Part shown: positions 30,342 to 38,308 of the stretch, in pieces
Layout: every line of letters begins with the position of its first letter
How positions within the stretch are numbered: position 1 is the stretch's first letter
Assembly: GCA_947494925.1 (NCBI GenBank)
Contig: CANLWS010000006.1
Location: 62,001-126,000 of the forward strand
Reading direction: 5' to 3'
Source: an uncultured Alteromonadaceae bacterium
GTDB lineage: Bacteria > Pseudomonadota > Gammaproteobacteria > Enterobacterales > Alteromonadaceae
Length of the DNA: 64,000 nucleotides
Position numbers and translations under genes: made by a program
Notes under the pieces: generated by a model
What the model was told of the DNA's origin: nothing
Databases searched by the model: none
Seen by the model: the letters and a program-made list of their open reading frames with translations, nothing else

Positions 30342-30556
30342 TATTTCGTGCGGTGATTTTTTGGCGCGTTGCGCCAAACGCTTTTTGCCAGCTTGTGCGT
30401 TGTGGGCGCTGACTGACAAAAACCGTAAAAGTGTTGAGCGTAGATAGCCGATTTCATACGTGGCTAGATATGCCTCAAAATAGCTGTGAATGGCTTTCGT
30501 GACTCAATTTCAATCCTTGGTGGCGTTTGTTACTTTGTTGGTAGGGTAGCAAGATG
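30342..30556. other. Gene-free stretch before the candidate oriT
   Basis: Contains a perfect inverted repeat at 30360-30378 (TTTGGCGC, GTT, GCGCCAAA) 18 bases after the recombinase stop, followed by CGCTTTTT: a plausible terminator. The rest shows no ORF. Confidence 0.5.
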
Positions 30557-30625
30557 GAGAAATGTATATACATTTCTCTCTTGGCAAGGGGGATCGCTGC
30601 GCTTTTCCCCCGTTGCATCCCCCTT
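30557..30625 (+). other. Candidate origin of transfer (oriT)
   Basis: A perfect 22-bp palindrome at 30557-30578 (arms GAGAAATGTAT and ATACATTTCTC) is followed by an inverted repeat AAGGGGGAT (30586-30594) and ATCCCCCTT (30617-30625) enclosing CGCTGCGC and a C-rich run. It lies 41 bases upstream of mobC-relaxase, the usual oriT position. The nic site is not determined. Confidence 0.55.
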
Positions 30626-30666
30626 AGTTTTCACTGCGTTTTTTCCTTGATATTGAGATTAAATGA

Positions 30667-30999
30667 ATGTCGAACGTTGCCAACGATAACGAGAATAAAG
30701 CTCGTATCAAAGTCATGTCACCTTATCGTGTGACAGAACTTGAGCGCGTCAAAATTAAAGCCAACGCAAGCGCGGCCAGATTGTCCGTTTCTGAATATCA
30801 GCGGCGACAATGCATAGATGGACAAGTAATTGTCCAGCAGAGTAGGCATGATGTAGAAGTGGTGCGGCAACTTCTCGCTATTGGTAATAATCTCAATCAA
30901 ATTGCCAAGAAACTGCATGTAACCAATCGATACCACAATGAGCGACTTGAAACTGCTTTGCTTCACCTTGAAAAGGTTTTATCGCAGGTAATGCCGTGA
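30667..30999 (+). CDS. mobC: Mobilization accessory protein MobC
   Basis: Relaxosome auxiliary protein that binds oriT and helps melt DNA for the relaxase. The 110 residues show an N-terminal ribbon-helix-helix-like region (RVTELERVKIKANASAARLSVSEYQRR) and the MobC signature LLAIGNNLNQIAKKLH. It overlaps the relaxase start by four bases (30996-30999), indicating translational coupling. It lies immediately downstream of the candidate oriT. Confidence 0.88.
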   Translation: MSNVANDNENKARIKVMSPYRVTELERVKIKANASAARLSVSEYQRRQCIDGQVIVQQSRHDVEVVRQLLAIGNNLNQIAKKLHVTNRYHNERLETALLHLEKVLSQVMP

Positions 31000-32696
31000 T
31001 CCCTCGTATTAATCACGGTCACAGTTTTAAAGGTGTAACCGCTTATTTGGGACATGATAAGAAAGCCCAAACTTGCGAAAGAGTTGCATGGTCAGAAACG
31101 GGGAACATGTATACCAACGATATTCATAAAGCGGCAAAGGTTATGGCATGGACTGATTTACATGCTGATGAGTTGAAGCGCGAAGCCGGAGGCAGTTTAT
31201 CGGGACGAAAATCTGAAACGGGCGCGGTGTATCACTATTCGTTGAGTTGGGCGAATGGTGAAACACCCAGCCGCGAACATATGAGTGATACGGCTAAATC
31301 GACATTGGATAAACTAGGATTATCAGAGCATCAGTATTATGTGGTGGCACATGACGATACCAAGCATGCACATGTGCATGTGGTCGCAAACTTAGTACAT
31401 CCAGTAACTGGTAAACGTGCTGAGCTGGGTTTGGATAAGCGAAAATTACAAACGTTCGCTTTGCAGTACGAGCTTGAGCATGGCCTGCATTGCAATATGC
31501 GTCTTGTGAATGCACAGCAGCGCGAACAGCAAGACGCCAAACAATATTACCCGACAAAAAAAGAACAGTATCAAGCAAAAATAACCCGTGCATATGAGGC
31601 CAGCGACGACGGTAAAAGTTTTAAAGCCGCACTTGAATTAGAAGGTTTACACCTTGCAAAAGGGCGCAAAGCCTTTGTAGCTGTCGATGCGAAAGGCGAA
31701 ATCATTAATCTGTCCCGAATGATTGAAGGCAGAAAAACAAAGGAAGTTAAAGCAAAGTTAAAGGATTTAGAACACCGCAAGTTGGAGGATGCCGACAAGT
31801 TAGCGCAGAGTATAAAAACCGAGGTGCAGCTAAGCAGTTATGGCTGTGATGCAGAAGAAGTGAAGTGTCAAATAGCACATGAAAAAGCAGCCATTCGAGC
31901 CGCTCAAGAAAAAGCCATATTTGAAAGTGCTCAAGCGAAGCTAATACAAGAAGCTCGCCAAGCCAGTGAAAAAAAGAGGAAGCGTATTGAAAGAGCCGCT
32001 ATCACCAGACGTTATCAACTGCTGTTAGATGAAAAAGTTGCTGAAAGTAAAAAGCGTCACGGTGTGAACTTGGCCGAAAAAAGATTAAAACATGCTCAAG
32101 TTGAACGTGAAAAAGTGAACAGCCTCTGGGTTCGTATATTCAATCGCAGGCGCTATCATGCAGCGTTAGATGATTTACAAAACAGAGAAAAACAACTGCG
32201 TGATGCAAATAATCGCTGGCGTGCTGATGCGGAAGGGTATTTAAGACACCGCCCTGAATGGGCGCAAAAACAAGAACTGAAAAGGCTAGGGTTTGAGTCT
32301 AATCAACAAAGTACAAAACAATACCACCTAACATCTTGGCAAGAAGAAAATAAACAGTGCATCGCTAAGACACGAAATCCATTGAACAGGCAAGCAGTAC
32401 TTAAATTAAAACTAAAGAAAGGGGAGCCACAGCAGCAAGAGCCAGCTTTTTCGCGTCGGCAGATGGAATTGAAAGAGCGCTATTCTACTATTGCCAAATA
32501 CACAAAACATAAATCTGAGCAAGCCACGAAACATAACGAAAAGGAAATTGAGCCGTTAAAAACACAATATAGCAAAGCCGCGGATGCTGATAAGGCAAAT
32601 AGAAAACCAAAGAGTATGCATCGAAGCCTCAAGCAGACCGTGAATGATAATGTTCCAGTGCGTGATTCTAAGAACCAAGGGTACGACCTTAGTTAA
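30996..32696 (+). CDS. mobA: Relaxase (MobA/TraI, MOBP-like)
   Basis: Nicks oriT and pilots the DNA strand during conjugative mobilization. The 566-residue, GTG-initiated protein has a candidate nucleophile Tyr17 in GVTAYLGH and the metal-binding motif III, His119-Asp121-His124-His126-His128 (HDDTKHAHVH). PVTGKRAELGLDKRKLQ follows. Residues 260-430 are a long charged coiled-coil, and the C-terminus is Lys/Gln-rich. No helicase or primase domain is seen. Motif order fits the MOBP/MOBQ superfamily; MOBP is favoured because of the MobC partner. Confidence 0.92.
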   Translation: MIPRINHGHSFKGVTAYLGHDKKAQTCERVAWSETGNMYTNDIHKAAKVMAWTDLHADELKREAGGSLSGRKSETGAVYHYSLSWANGETPSREHMSDTAKSTLDKLGLSEHQYYVVAHDDTKHAHVHVVANLVHPVTGKRAELGLDKRKLQTFALQYELEHGLHCNMRLVNAQQREQQDAKQYYPTKKEQYQAKITRAYEASDDGKSFKAALELEGLHLAKGRKAFVAVDAKGEIINLSRMIEGRKTKEVKAKLKDLEHRKLEDADKLAQSIKTEVQLSSYGCDAEEVKCQIAHEKAAIRAAQEKAIFESAQAKLIQEARQASEKKRKRIERAAITRRYQLLLDEKVAESKKRHGVNLAEKRLKHAQVEREKVNSLWVRIFNRRRYHAALDDLQNREKQLRDANNRWRADAEGYLRHRPEWAQKQELKRLGFESNQQSTKQYHLTSWQEENKQCIAKTRNPLNRQAVLKLKLKKGEPQQQEPAFSRRQMELKERYSTIAKYTKHKSEQATKHNEKEIEPLKTQYSKAADADKANRKPKSMHRSLKQTVNDNVPVRDSKNQGYDLS

Positions 32697-32705
32697 AGTT
32701 CTTAT

Positions 32706-33938
32706 TCAACGCAACCAAGGTTCTATCCAGTTTTCTTTTCCTCGTTTTATGGCTATATTTCTCGCTCGTTTAACTGCCATATATTGGAAAACAAATACCG
32801 CTAATTCTAAGTAGTTGACATAGTAACCAGGGTTTGTGTAAAACTCTCCTGTAAATGCTAAATGTATATATTGTAGGAACAGTATAGAAATACAAGCTGC
32901 CAGTGTACCTTTAGTGTAATCCCATAAGCGCCACTTTACTTTTCCAAATGTGCCTGTGATTCCAGCAAGTTGGTAATAAAGTACTCCGATAAAAAACGCG
33001 ATCACAAAATAATCCGAAAAATCGTACTTTTGTTCGTTTCCATTTGACGCACCAATAAAAAAACAGAGCAGGAGCATCCATCTGTAGGATACCCAAATAG
33101 TATTCATACAGAGAACATCAATTTCACCCTTTATCATATGCAACCTGGAAGTAAAATCTGGATGCGTGAATTTATTTTGCTTTGGTGTCGTTCTATTTAC
33201 CTTATTCATTATTGCATCAGTTTCTACGCCATCGTAAATAAAGCTCATAAACTTACCTTTAAAAAGCATATAACCGCTAATATCTGCAATATATTCGCGC
33301 CTATGTGCAGCTGTAAGGTTTGCGGAATAAAGATTGTACAAGGCAAATAGTAGTAAAAGTGCCAAATAGATATTATCAAAACTGAGGGGTGCTGAACCTG
33401 TAAAGAGCTTTAAATACTCTAGGTAAACTACGTAAAAAAAGTATCCCCAAAATACGACCGTAGATCCTTGGAGCCACCGATACATAACTCTATCATATTG
33501 TTTTAAATGTCCAATTTCATGGGCAAGCTTTGCCAATGCGATTTGTCTATCGTCACTGTTTTTTAATTTGAGGCATTTATAGTGATGATTTGAAAGCACA
33601 ATAATTTTAAGAAAAGGGATAGAATAAGCTTGAGAGTCCTTGAATCTAAACCGAGTAACCAATATGTTGTCATCTAACTTAATATCTTTCTGAATTGACC
33701 GTTTTTCTTTGTCACTAATCTTTTCTGATATGAGGAAGACAATCATTGTTTCAATAAATGGAATGCTAAAAATTAACAAACCTACGATTGGAAAAAGCAT
33801 AAGCACCATTAAAACAAGAAAAAATGATGTCAAACCTTCTTGGTAAGAGAGGAAAATCAGAAGTTCATATTTGAAAATCAGCGCTATTGAGTACTGATTA
33901 TTTTTAGAAGTTTTGAATGTCTGAGTCAAAATATGCAA
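32706..33938 (-). CDS. Integral-membrane M48-like zinc metallopeptidase
   Basis: 410 residues with roughly eight to nine hydrophobic segments. The zinc site is His140-Glu141-x-x-His144 (LAHEIGHLKQYDR), with the third ligand Glu215 in RREYIADISGY and Asp219 following, the ExxxD arrangement of the M48 (HtpX/Ste24/BlaR-like) clan. HPDFTSRLHMI after it matches the HPxxxxR element of the family. The catalytic domain sits between membrane helices, so it probably faces the cytoplasm. It follows a 95-residue gene on the same strand by 26 bases. Base composition is AT-rich. It is inserted against the direction of the mob genes, as expected of cargo. Substrate unknown. Confidence 0.75.
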   Translation of the reverse strand: MHILTQTFKTSKNNQYSIALIFKYELLIFLSYQEGLTSFFLVLMVLMLFPIVGLLIFSIPFIETMIVFLISEKISDKEKRSIQKDIKLDDNILVTRFRFKDSQAYSIPFLKIIVLSNHHYKCLKLKNSDDRQIALAKLAHEIGHLKQYDRVMYRWLQGSTVVFWGYFFYVVYLEYLKLFTGSAPLSFDNIYLALLLLFALYNLYSANLTAAHRREYIADISGYMLFKGKFMSFIYDGVETDAIMNKVNRTTPKQNKFTHPDFTSRLHMIKGEIDVLCMNTIWVSYRWMLLLCFFIGASNGNEQKYDFSDYFVIAFFIGVLYYQLAGITGTFGKVKWRLWDYTKGTLAACISILFLQYIHLAFTGEFYTNPGYYVNYLELAVFVFQYMAVKRARNIAIKRGKENWIEPWLR

Positions 33939-33964
33939 TTTTAAAAGCTGAAAATGTGCACTAT

Positions 33965-34252
33965 TTAGTCGTGTTCAACTAAAATCTCGCCAATATCCGA
34001 TTCTTTTATTAATTCCGCTACCTTTAAAAAAAACTCATATTTTTCGTCGTCTAGCTCCTCTATATTCCAATGAAGAGTAATGTTTTCTATAATTTGATTA
34101 CCCGCACCAAAAAAAGGGCTTTTCCCTTCAGTGATGTGAAAGTAATCTACCTTCTTGTCTATATCAGGAAAGGCCTTGAACAAATCTTTAAACAGCTGGA
34201 CAAGGTTTTCTTTTTTCCTTGAGGACACTTGTATTTTATAGGTTTTTTCCAT
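33965..34252 (-). CDS. Small protein paired with the M48-like peptidase, unknown
   Basis: 95 residues, no signal peptide or membrane segment. The start KTYKIQVSSRKKENLVQLFKDL suggests a compact alpha-beta fold, and the end is acidic (GEILVEHD). It is the promoter-proximal gene of a two-gene minus-strand unit with the peptidase and is divergent from the regulator at 34318, with a 65-bp shared region. Whether it is substrate, regulator or immunity factor cannot be told. No recognised family. Confidence 0.6.
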   Translation of the reverse strand: MEKTYKIQVSSRKKENLVQLFKDLFKAFPDIDKKVDYFHITEGKSPFFGAGNQIIENITLHWNIEELDDEKYEFFLKVAELIKESDIGEILVEHD

Positions 34253-34317
34253 GTCTATGCCATATAATATGAAATCAGATTAATACAACTAGCTACGAAT
34301 GAGATGAGCAAACAGTA

Positions 34318-34755
34318 GTGAAAGATACAATCAAATTGCAGGGAGCAGTAGAAATAAGCTCCGAGAGTTCACTTAAGCAAGCCATTGATACTGGCCAATA
34401 TACTATCCAAATTATAGGTGGAAAAGCTTTTTTGTGGATAACAGCAGAGAACGATAAGAAAAGTGTTTCTAATCCCACTGGGAAAGTCACATCATCAAGG
34501 ATGAAGGAAGATATGGCGGAGCTTGATATACCAGTGACCAAAAGGAAGTATACAAAAAGGGAAGACTGGATAAACCCTGACCTTCCACCTGATCACGAGG
34601 ATAATCGTCCAGACACCCGCTTTCAAACTCGTATAGATTATGAAACCCATGAAATGGCTGAAGCGTTCATAAAAGCTACTGGAATGACAAAAAAAGAACT
34701 TGCAAAACAAGCGATTAGAGAATTTATCGAAAAAAGAAATTTTGATATCGAATAG
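34318..34755 (+). CDS. Ribbon-helix-helix-type putative regulator
   Basis: 145 residues from GTG. The last 45 (TRFQTRIDYETHEMAEAF followed by MTKKELAKQAIREFIEKR) have the beta-helix-helix pattern of Arc/MetJ/CopG DNA-binding proteins. The N-terminal 60 residues form another small domain (IQIIGGKAFLWITAEN). Directly downstream lie two copies of a 12-bp palindrome that precede the transfer-gene run, so it is a good candidate for their repressor, comparable to relaxosome RHH regulators. Function is inferred from context. Confidence 0.65.
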   Translation: MKDTIKLQGAVEISSESSLKQAIDTGQYTIQIIGGKAFLWITAENDKKSVSNPTGKVTSSRMKEDMAELDIPVTKRKYTKREDWINPDLPPDHEDNRPDTRFQTRIDYETHEMAEAFIKATGMTKKELAKQAIREFIEKRNFDIE

Positions 34756-34776
34756 TCACAAAGAAAATCTCTCAAA

Positions 34777-34817
34777 TTGAGCGCTCAAAAAAACTTGCAA
34801 TAATTGAGCGCTCAATT
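34777..34817. promoter_or_regulatory. Paired palindromic operators upstream of the transfer-gene run
   Basis: TTGAGCGCTCAA occurs perfectly at 34777-34788 and at 34804-34815, with start-to-start spacing of 27 bases. The second copy extends to a 16-bp palindrome (34802-34817). They lie between the RHH gene and the small membrane protein gene at 34928. Confidence 0.65.
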
Positions 34818-34927
34818 ATCATTAACTCAACGCTAGTCGTTGAGTATCTTCTTAGTTTCTCTCCGACTTAGTGTTTGCGGTATCCGTGTCGCAGTTCTTT
34901 AACAATTCACTAATAGGAGGAATGGCT

Positions 34928-35242
34928 ATGCAACAGCCATTAGGGGGCGGCAACGGACGGCCACCTAGTCCTAATATGGATTCTTCACTCAATTTTCTCA
35001 CCCAAATACTAAGCGTTGTCACTGCGTTTCTTGGTGCACCGTATCTATATGATTTTACAAGTAATTGGGTTGAGCGGATTGTTATGAATGCTTACGGGGA
35101 GGGTATGTTGGATTTAAGTATGCTTGCTTGGCAAATTCTGACATTTCCTCTCGTGTATGCCCTTGCAAGAGTGGGCTGGATGTGGGCGATAGGCTTGTTA
35201 GCTGTTTCAGCCTTTATGCGTTTATCGCCTGCTTTTGCTTAA
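34928..35242 (+). CDS. Small membrane protein of the transfer-gene run
   Basis: 104 residues. A Gly/Pro-rich N-terminus (QQPLGGGNGRPPSP) is followed by three hydrophobic stretches (ILSVVTAFLGAPYLY, ILTFPLVYALARVGW and WAIGLLAVSAFM). The ATG at 34928 is chosen because AGGAGG is at 34914-34919; an ATG six bases earlier would be too close to it. First gene after the palindromic operators and co-directional with the coupling protein. Not recognised; a membrane partner of the transfer machinery is inferred from position. Confidence 0.65.
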   Translation: MQQPLGGGNGRPPSPNMDSSLNFLTQILSVVTAFLGAPYLYDFTSNWVERIVMNAYGEGMLDLSMLAWQILTFPLVYALARVGWMWAIGLLAVSAFMRLSPAFA

Positions 35243-35266
35243 TGTATTAACTTAGGAGGTTTCTTT

Positions 35267-35476
35267 ATGGAAACAAAAGAAAGAATACGGTTGTTCATGT
35301 TTGGCTTAGTGATGGGCCTAATGGGTATCGGCATGTTATCTGCCGATAATGGATGGGGCTTGCTCGCATTGATTGTTGGTGGCGGGTGTGTATTTGGTGC
35401 GTTTGAAAAAAACAAAATCAAGCCGCCTGTCTACAAGTACAAGGGGTCAAGACACTATTACGAACGAGAAAAGTAA
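35267..35476 (+). CDS. Small two-helix membrane protein upstream of the coupling protein
   Basis: 69 residues: a short basic start (ETKERIR), two closely spaced membrane helices (LFMFGLVMGLMGIGML and GLLALIVGGGCVFGAF) and a basic tail (KIKPPVYKYKGSRHYYEREK). GGAGG lies ten bases before the ATG. The helix-turn-helix membrane hairpin is what VirD4/TraD proteins usually carry at their own N-terminus, and the next gene encodes such a protein without it. A detached anchor is a hypothesis only. Confidence 0.65.
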   Translation: METKERIRLFMFGLVMGLMGIGMLSADNGWGLLALIVGGGCVFGAFEKNKIKPPVYKYKGSRHYYEREK

Positions 35477-35483
35477 ACAGTCA

Positions 35484-35568
35484 GTCTTTCCGGTGGCAGC
35501 CGAAAAGACCGACATCCACTAATTTAAACATCTACGTAAAAACAAGGGAGGCTTAATAAGCCTCCCTT
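35484..35568 (+). terminator. Two hairpins between the membrane genes and the coupling-protein gene
   Basis: First: GTCTTTCCGG (35484-35493) with CCGAAAAGAC (35500-35509), one mismatch. Second: a perfect 11-bp stem AAGGGAGGCTT / AAGCCTCCCTT (35544-35568) followed by TATTAT. The weak T tract suggests partial termination or processing that lowers expression of the downstream genes. Confidence 0.5.
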
Positions 35569-35585
35569 TATTATAAGGGCTGTTC

Positions 35586-37226
35586 ATGGACAATCAATAC
35601 TATCGAGATGGTTCGGCGCGTTGGTCAACAGAGCAAGAGAATATACAGGCTGGATTAACTGGTAATACAGGTATTCCAATTGGTTTTACTGAAAGTGGTC
35701 GCCAATTGTTAATCGACTCTATAGCCAGCATTATGTTGTTTGGTGGGGCAGGGTCACAAAAATTAACCTCATATTTTGCGTATGATGGTTTATTGGTCAT
35801 GCCAAGTCTGTTCTTAGACTTTAAGGGTGAAATCTCAGCGATATTAATGCATTCGCAAATCAATTTAGGCGCGAGTTGGTTCTGCTGGAACCCCTATGGT
35901 TTGTTTTCCGAAATGCCGTGGTGCTTGCCACAAAATCGCATTAATCCATTTGAAGGGTTAACCGTCGATAACCCGTATCTGCAATTGGATGCAAAGCTGC
36001 ATATGCAGGGGATGATTAGTACACCCGCACCGAATTCAGGCAATAAAGGCGATTTCTTCGTTAAGCGAGCACGAGAATGGGCATCTGAAACGCTTATTTG
36101 GATGGTAGAAACGTTAGGCAAAATTGATATCCCTGACTTTTATTCGATGCTGTGTTTCATGGAATCAGATCCCGAGTATTGGGGAACAATACTTGAGCAA
36201 ATGAAAAGCTCTCGCTTTGAAAACGTTAGACGTATTGCGGGAGAGCAGGAATATAAAAGGGAAAATGCCGAAGCTGAATATTCAGGTGTACTAGCGACTA
36301 TCTTCGCCAACCTTAATGTGTTGGGTGACGAATTGCTAACGGCTTCCTTACGTGAGCCTGATATATCAATTTCCGATTTTTATAGTCACCACATGCTTCA
36401 AAAAGGGGCATTAGTCGTGTCTGCCGAACATGCAACGTTGTTAGCGCCTGTTCTCAAGTCCATTTTTACGGCTGTGATGATAGGTAAACAACGTGCGCCC
36501 AAAGCACCAAGACTTTTTCTTGGTATTGATGAAGCAGCGCAATTGCAGTCCTTTAGTGAGCTGTTGCGGGTTTATGAGTATGGCAGGGGCGCAAATATTG
36601 TTGCGAAAAGTGCGTTTCAGTCAATTGGGCAGGTAGAAACCCATCATGGTCAATCTGGTTTGAAAACACTGATGAGCAGTGCGCAAACCCGGATTTTTAC
36701 GGGCATTCGTGATATCGAAACAGCGGAACTGGTCAGTCGAATGTTAGGTGATGAAACCCTATTTTATAAGCCCGAGTTGCAACAAGCACAGGCCAAGCAC
36801 GCCAAAATGCAAGCGGTTGCTTCACTGATGGCGGGGGTAAACCCTTTCCACAACACATTACATGCTAAATATTACGATTACGCACACGATTACAAAGCAC
36901 GTAAAAGACGGCGCTTAATGACAGCATCAGAGGTGTTAAATATGCCTCAAAATCGCGCGATTAACTTTATCAGTGATCTCGATATCTATCCCTATCAAGC
37001 TTATAAAGTTCCGTATTTTACTCAGCCACATCTTGTTGGGTGGTTTATGCCTAATCCTCTATTGGGTGTGAATGACAGAGTGCAAGTGGGTAATCGCAGT
37101 CTATCTGTTGTTTGTGAGCCAGTGCCCGATGCAATTGCTCACATGCCACAGTATCAACGGGGAGTATGGTCTTATGTGCAAGGCTATCGCCCTAATCTTT
37201 CGCAATATTCTCGCTATAGAGCGTAA
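35586..37226 (+). CDS. VirD4/TraD/TraG-family coupling protein, degenerate P-loop, no membrane anchor
   Basis: Type IV coupling proteins bring the relaxosome to the mating channel. The 546 residues align with the soluble ATPase part. SIMLFGGAGSQKLTS (P-loop region, residues 53-62) and LFLDFKGEIS follow the VirD4 order. Walker B is LFLGIDEAAQL with Asp315-Glu316, and FQSIGQVETHHG and SSAQTRIFTG occupy the usual later positions. The P-loop has Gln in place of the Gly before Lys59 and Leu after it, so it departs from GSGK[TSG]. No N-terminal transmembrane helices are present. The two preceding genes encode small membrane proteins. Family placement is solid; ATPase competence is uncertain. Confidence 0.85.
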   Translation: MDNQYYRDGSARWSTEQENIQAGLTGNTGIPIGFTESGRQLLIDSIASIMLFGGAGSQKLTSYFAYDGLLVMPSLFLDFKGEISAILMHSQINLGASWFCWNPYGLFSEMPWCLPQNRINPFEGLTVDNPYLQLDAKLHMQGMISTPAPNSGNKGDFFVKRAREWASETLIWMVETLGKIDIPDFYSMLCFMESDPEYWGTILEQMKSSRFENVRRIAGEQEYKRENAEAEYSGVLATIFANLNVLGDELLTASLREPDISISDFYSHHMLQKGALVVSAEHATLLAPVLKSIFTAVMIGKQRAPKAPRLFLGIDEAAQLQSFSELLRVYEYGRGANIVAKSAFQSIGQVETHHGQSGLKTLMSSAQTRIFTGIRDIETAELVSRMLGDETLFYKPELQQAQAKHAKMQAVASLMAGVNPFHNTLHAKYYDYAHDYKARKRRRLMTASEVLNMPQNRAINFISDLDIYPYQAYKVPYFTQPHLVGWFMPNPLLGVNDRVQVGNRSLSVVCEPVPDAIAHMPQYQRGVWSYVQGYRPNLSQYSRYRA

Positions 37227-37237
37227 CAGGAGTATTT

Positions 37238-37591
37238 ATGAGCAATGAATCTGATAACTCAGGGCAGGGCACTATGCCTACCCATAATAATGAACAAACA
37301 CAGTCCCATTTTGGAAGTACTGTTGTATCCAAAGCAGAATTGGACTATCGCGAAGCACAGCGTCAAACGCCAGAGCCGCAATATAACTTAACGCCGGGAG
37401 GGAATACGACAAAGGTGGTCAATGCCGGGCATCAAAAGGCGAATGAAGAAAGAATTCAGTATTTACGTGAACGTCTAGGTGCAAGAGTAAATGTTGCTAG
37501 AGATAATTTTAATATGTCTTCCAGCCAAGCCGTTGATATGCAGGAGATACAATCCCAAAGTAAAGGCAAGGGGGAAGGGCAGTCCTATTAG
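37238..37591 (+). CDS. Hydrophilic protein downstream of the coupling-protein gene, unknown
   Basis: 117 residues, rich in Gln, Asn, Ser and Glu, largely predicted disordered (SGQGTMPTHNNEQTQSHFG), with a short amphipathic helix around EERIQYLRERLGARVNVARDNF. No signal peptide, membrane segment or cysteine. Starts with ATG preceded by CAGGAG, 11 bases after the coupling-protein stop, so it is co-transcribed. It may be a small relaxosome accessory; this is by position only. Confidence 0.6.
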   Translation: MSNESDNSGQGTMPTHNNEQTQSHFGSTVVSKAELDYREAQRQTPEPQYNLTPGGNTTKVVNAGHQKANEERIQYLRERLGARVNVARDNFNMSSSQAVDMQEIQSQSKGKGEGQSY

Positions 37592-37643
37592 TAAATCGTT
37601 ATTTTTTGTTTGGTGGGGGTATGAAATCTTGGTACGGTGGAAT

Positions 37644-37958
37644 ATGGCTTATGTTTTTTATCGACAGCATCCTGAACGATATTTAGCTGAAAAAACACGT
37701 CTCCTGACTACAGGTAGGGGAGATACTTACATGGTCACAATGAACGAACTGATGTGGCATTGTTTTGACCACTACACCACCGAGCCGGGCTTCACTTATA
37801 CAGCAGACCAATTTGTTGAATGGGCGCTGGCAAAAGATTTCGTCGATCCCAAAATTGAAGATTTTAGCCAGCGTTTTGCAGCCGTGTTGTTGTATTTAGA
37901 CAAACGAGATTACGAAAGCAATCCGTTTGACAAGTCAAACACGCATAAAATCAACTAA
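37644..37958 (+). CDS. Hypothetical protein of the transfer-gene run
   Basis: 104 residues from the ATG at 37644, starting AYVFYRQHPERYLAEKTRLL. A longer in-frame start at 37491 would overlap the previous gene by 100 bases with an implausible composition and is not favoured. Soluble, slightly acidic, with aromatic-rich segments (NELMWHCFDHYTTEPGF). No family recognised. The ribosome site is weak (GGTGGAAT). Confidence 0.55.
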   Translation: MAYVFYRQHPERYLAEKTRLLTTGRGDTYMVTMNELMWHCFDHYTTEPGFTYTADQFVEWALAKDFVDPKIEDFSQRFAAVLLYLDKRDYESNPFDKSNTHKIN

Positions 37959-38010
37959 TAAACAGGGCACCTTTTTATGTGCTGGTTATTTTGTATCGGA
38001 GGCTATCGGT

Positions 38011-38268
38011 ATGCAGCAGAAATTATTGCTGGAAATATTGAAAGAACTTAAAGCGCAGCGTGCCGAAAATGCAGAGCTTTGGGCGGTAGATGATATAGGG
38101 AATTACATGCGCCTTAGCCGTTCATCTATCCAAAGTAGGGTGATATGCCGCAAGGATTTTCCTAGGGCAATTAGAATACCAACGGACACAGGTATGGGAG
38201 GGCGACGCTGGTACGCCAAAGAGGTAAAGTTTTGGGTGTCACAGAACCGAGAACCGGCACAACATTGA
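38011..38268 (+). CDS. AlpA/MerR-type small helix-turn-helix protein, possible excisionase
   Basis: 85 residues. The core LWAVDDIGNYMRLSRSSIQSRVICRKDFPRAIRIP followed by GGRRWYAKEVKFWV is the compact winged-helix pattern of AlpA-like regulators and recombination directionality factors. The ATG at 38011 is chosen because GGAGG lies eight bases upstream; an in-frame start at 37927 overlaps the preceding gene. AlpA proteins in islands often control integrase or act in excision, which would suit this element, but direct evidence is lacking. Confidence 0.7.
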   Translation: MQQKLLLEILKELKAQRAENAELWAVDDIGNYMRLSRSSIQSRVICRKDFPRAIRIPTDTGMGGRRWYAKEVKFWVSQNREPAQH

Positions 38269-38308
38269 TAGCAATGGCTGTGTGATAATTTATCTTATGG
38301 AAATTATG

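Noticed and set aside
37491-37643. Longer N-terminus of the hypothetical gene ending at 37958
   Set aside because: It would overlap the preceding gene by 100 bases in another frame with unlikely composition; the ATG at 37644 is simpler.
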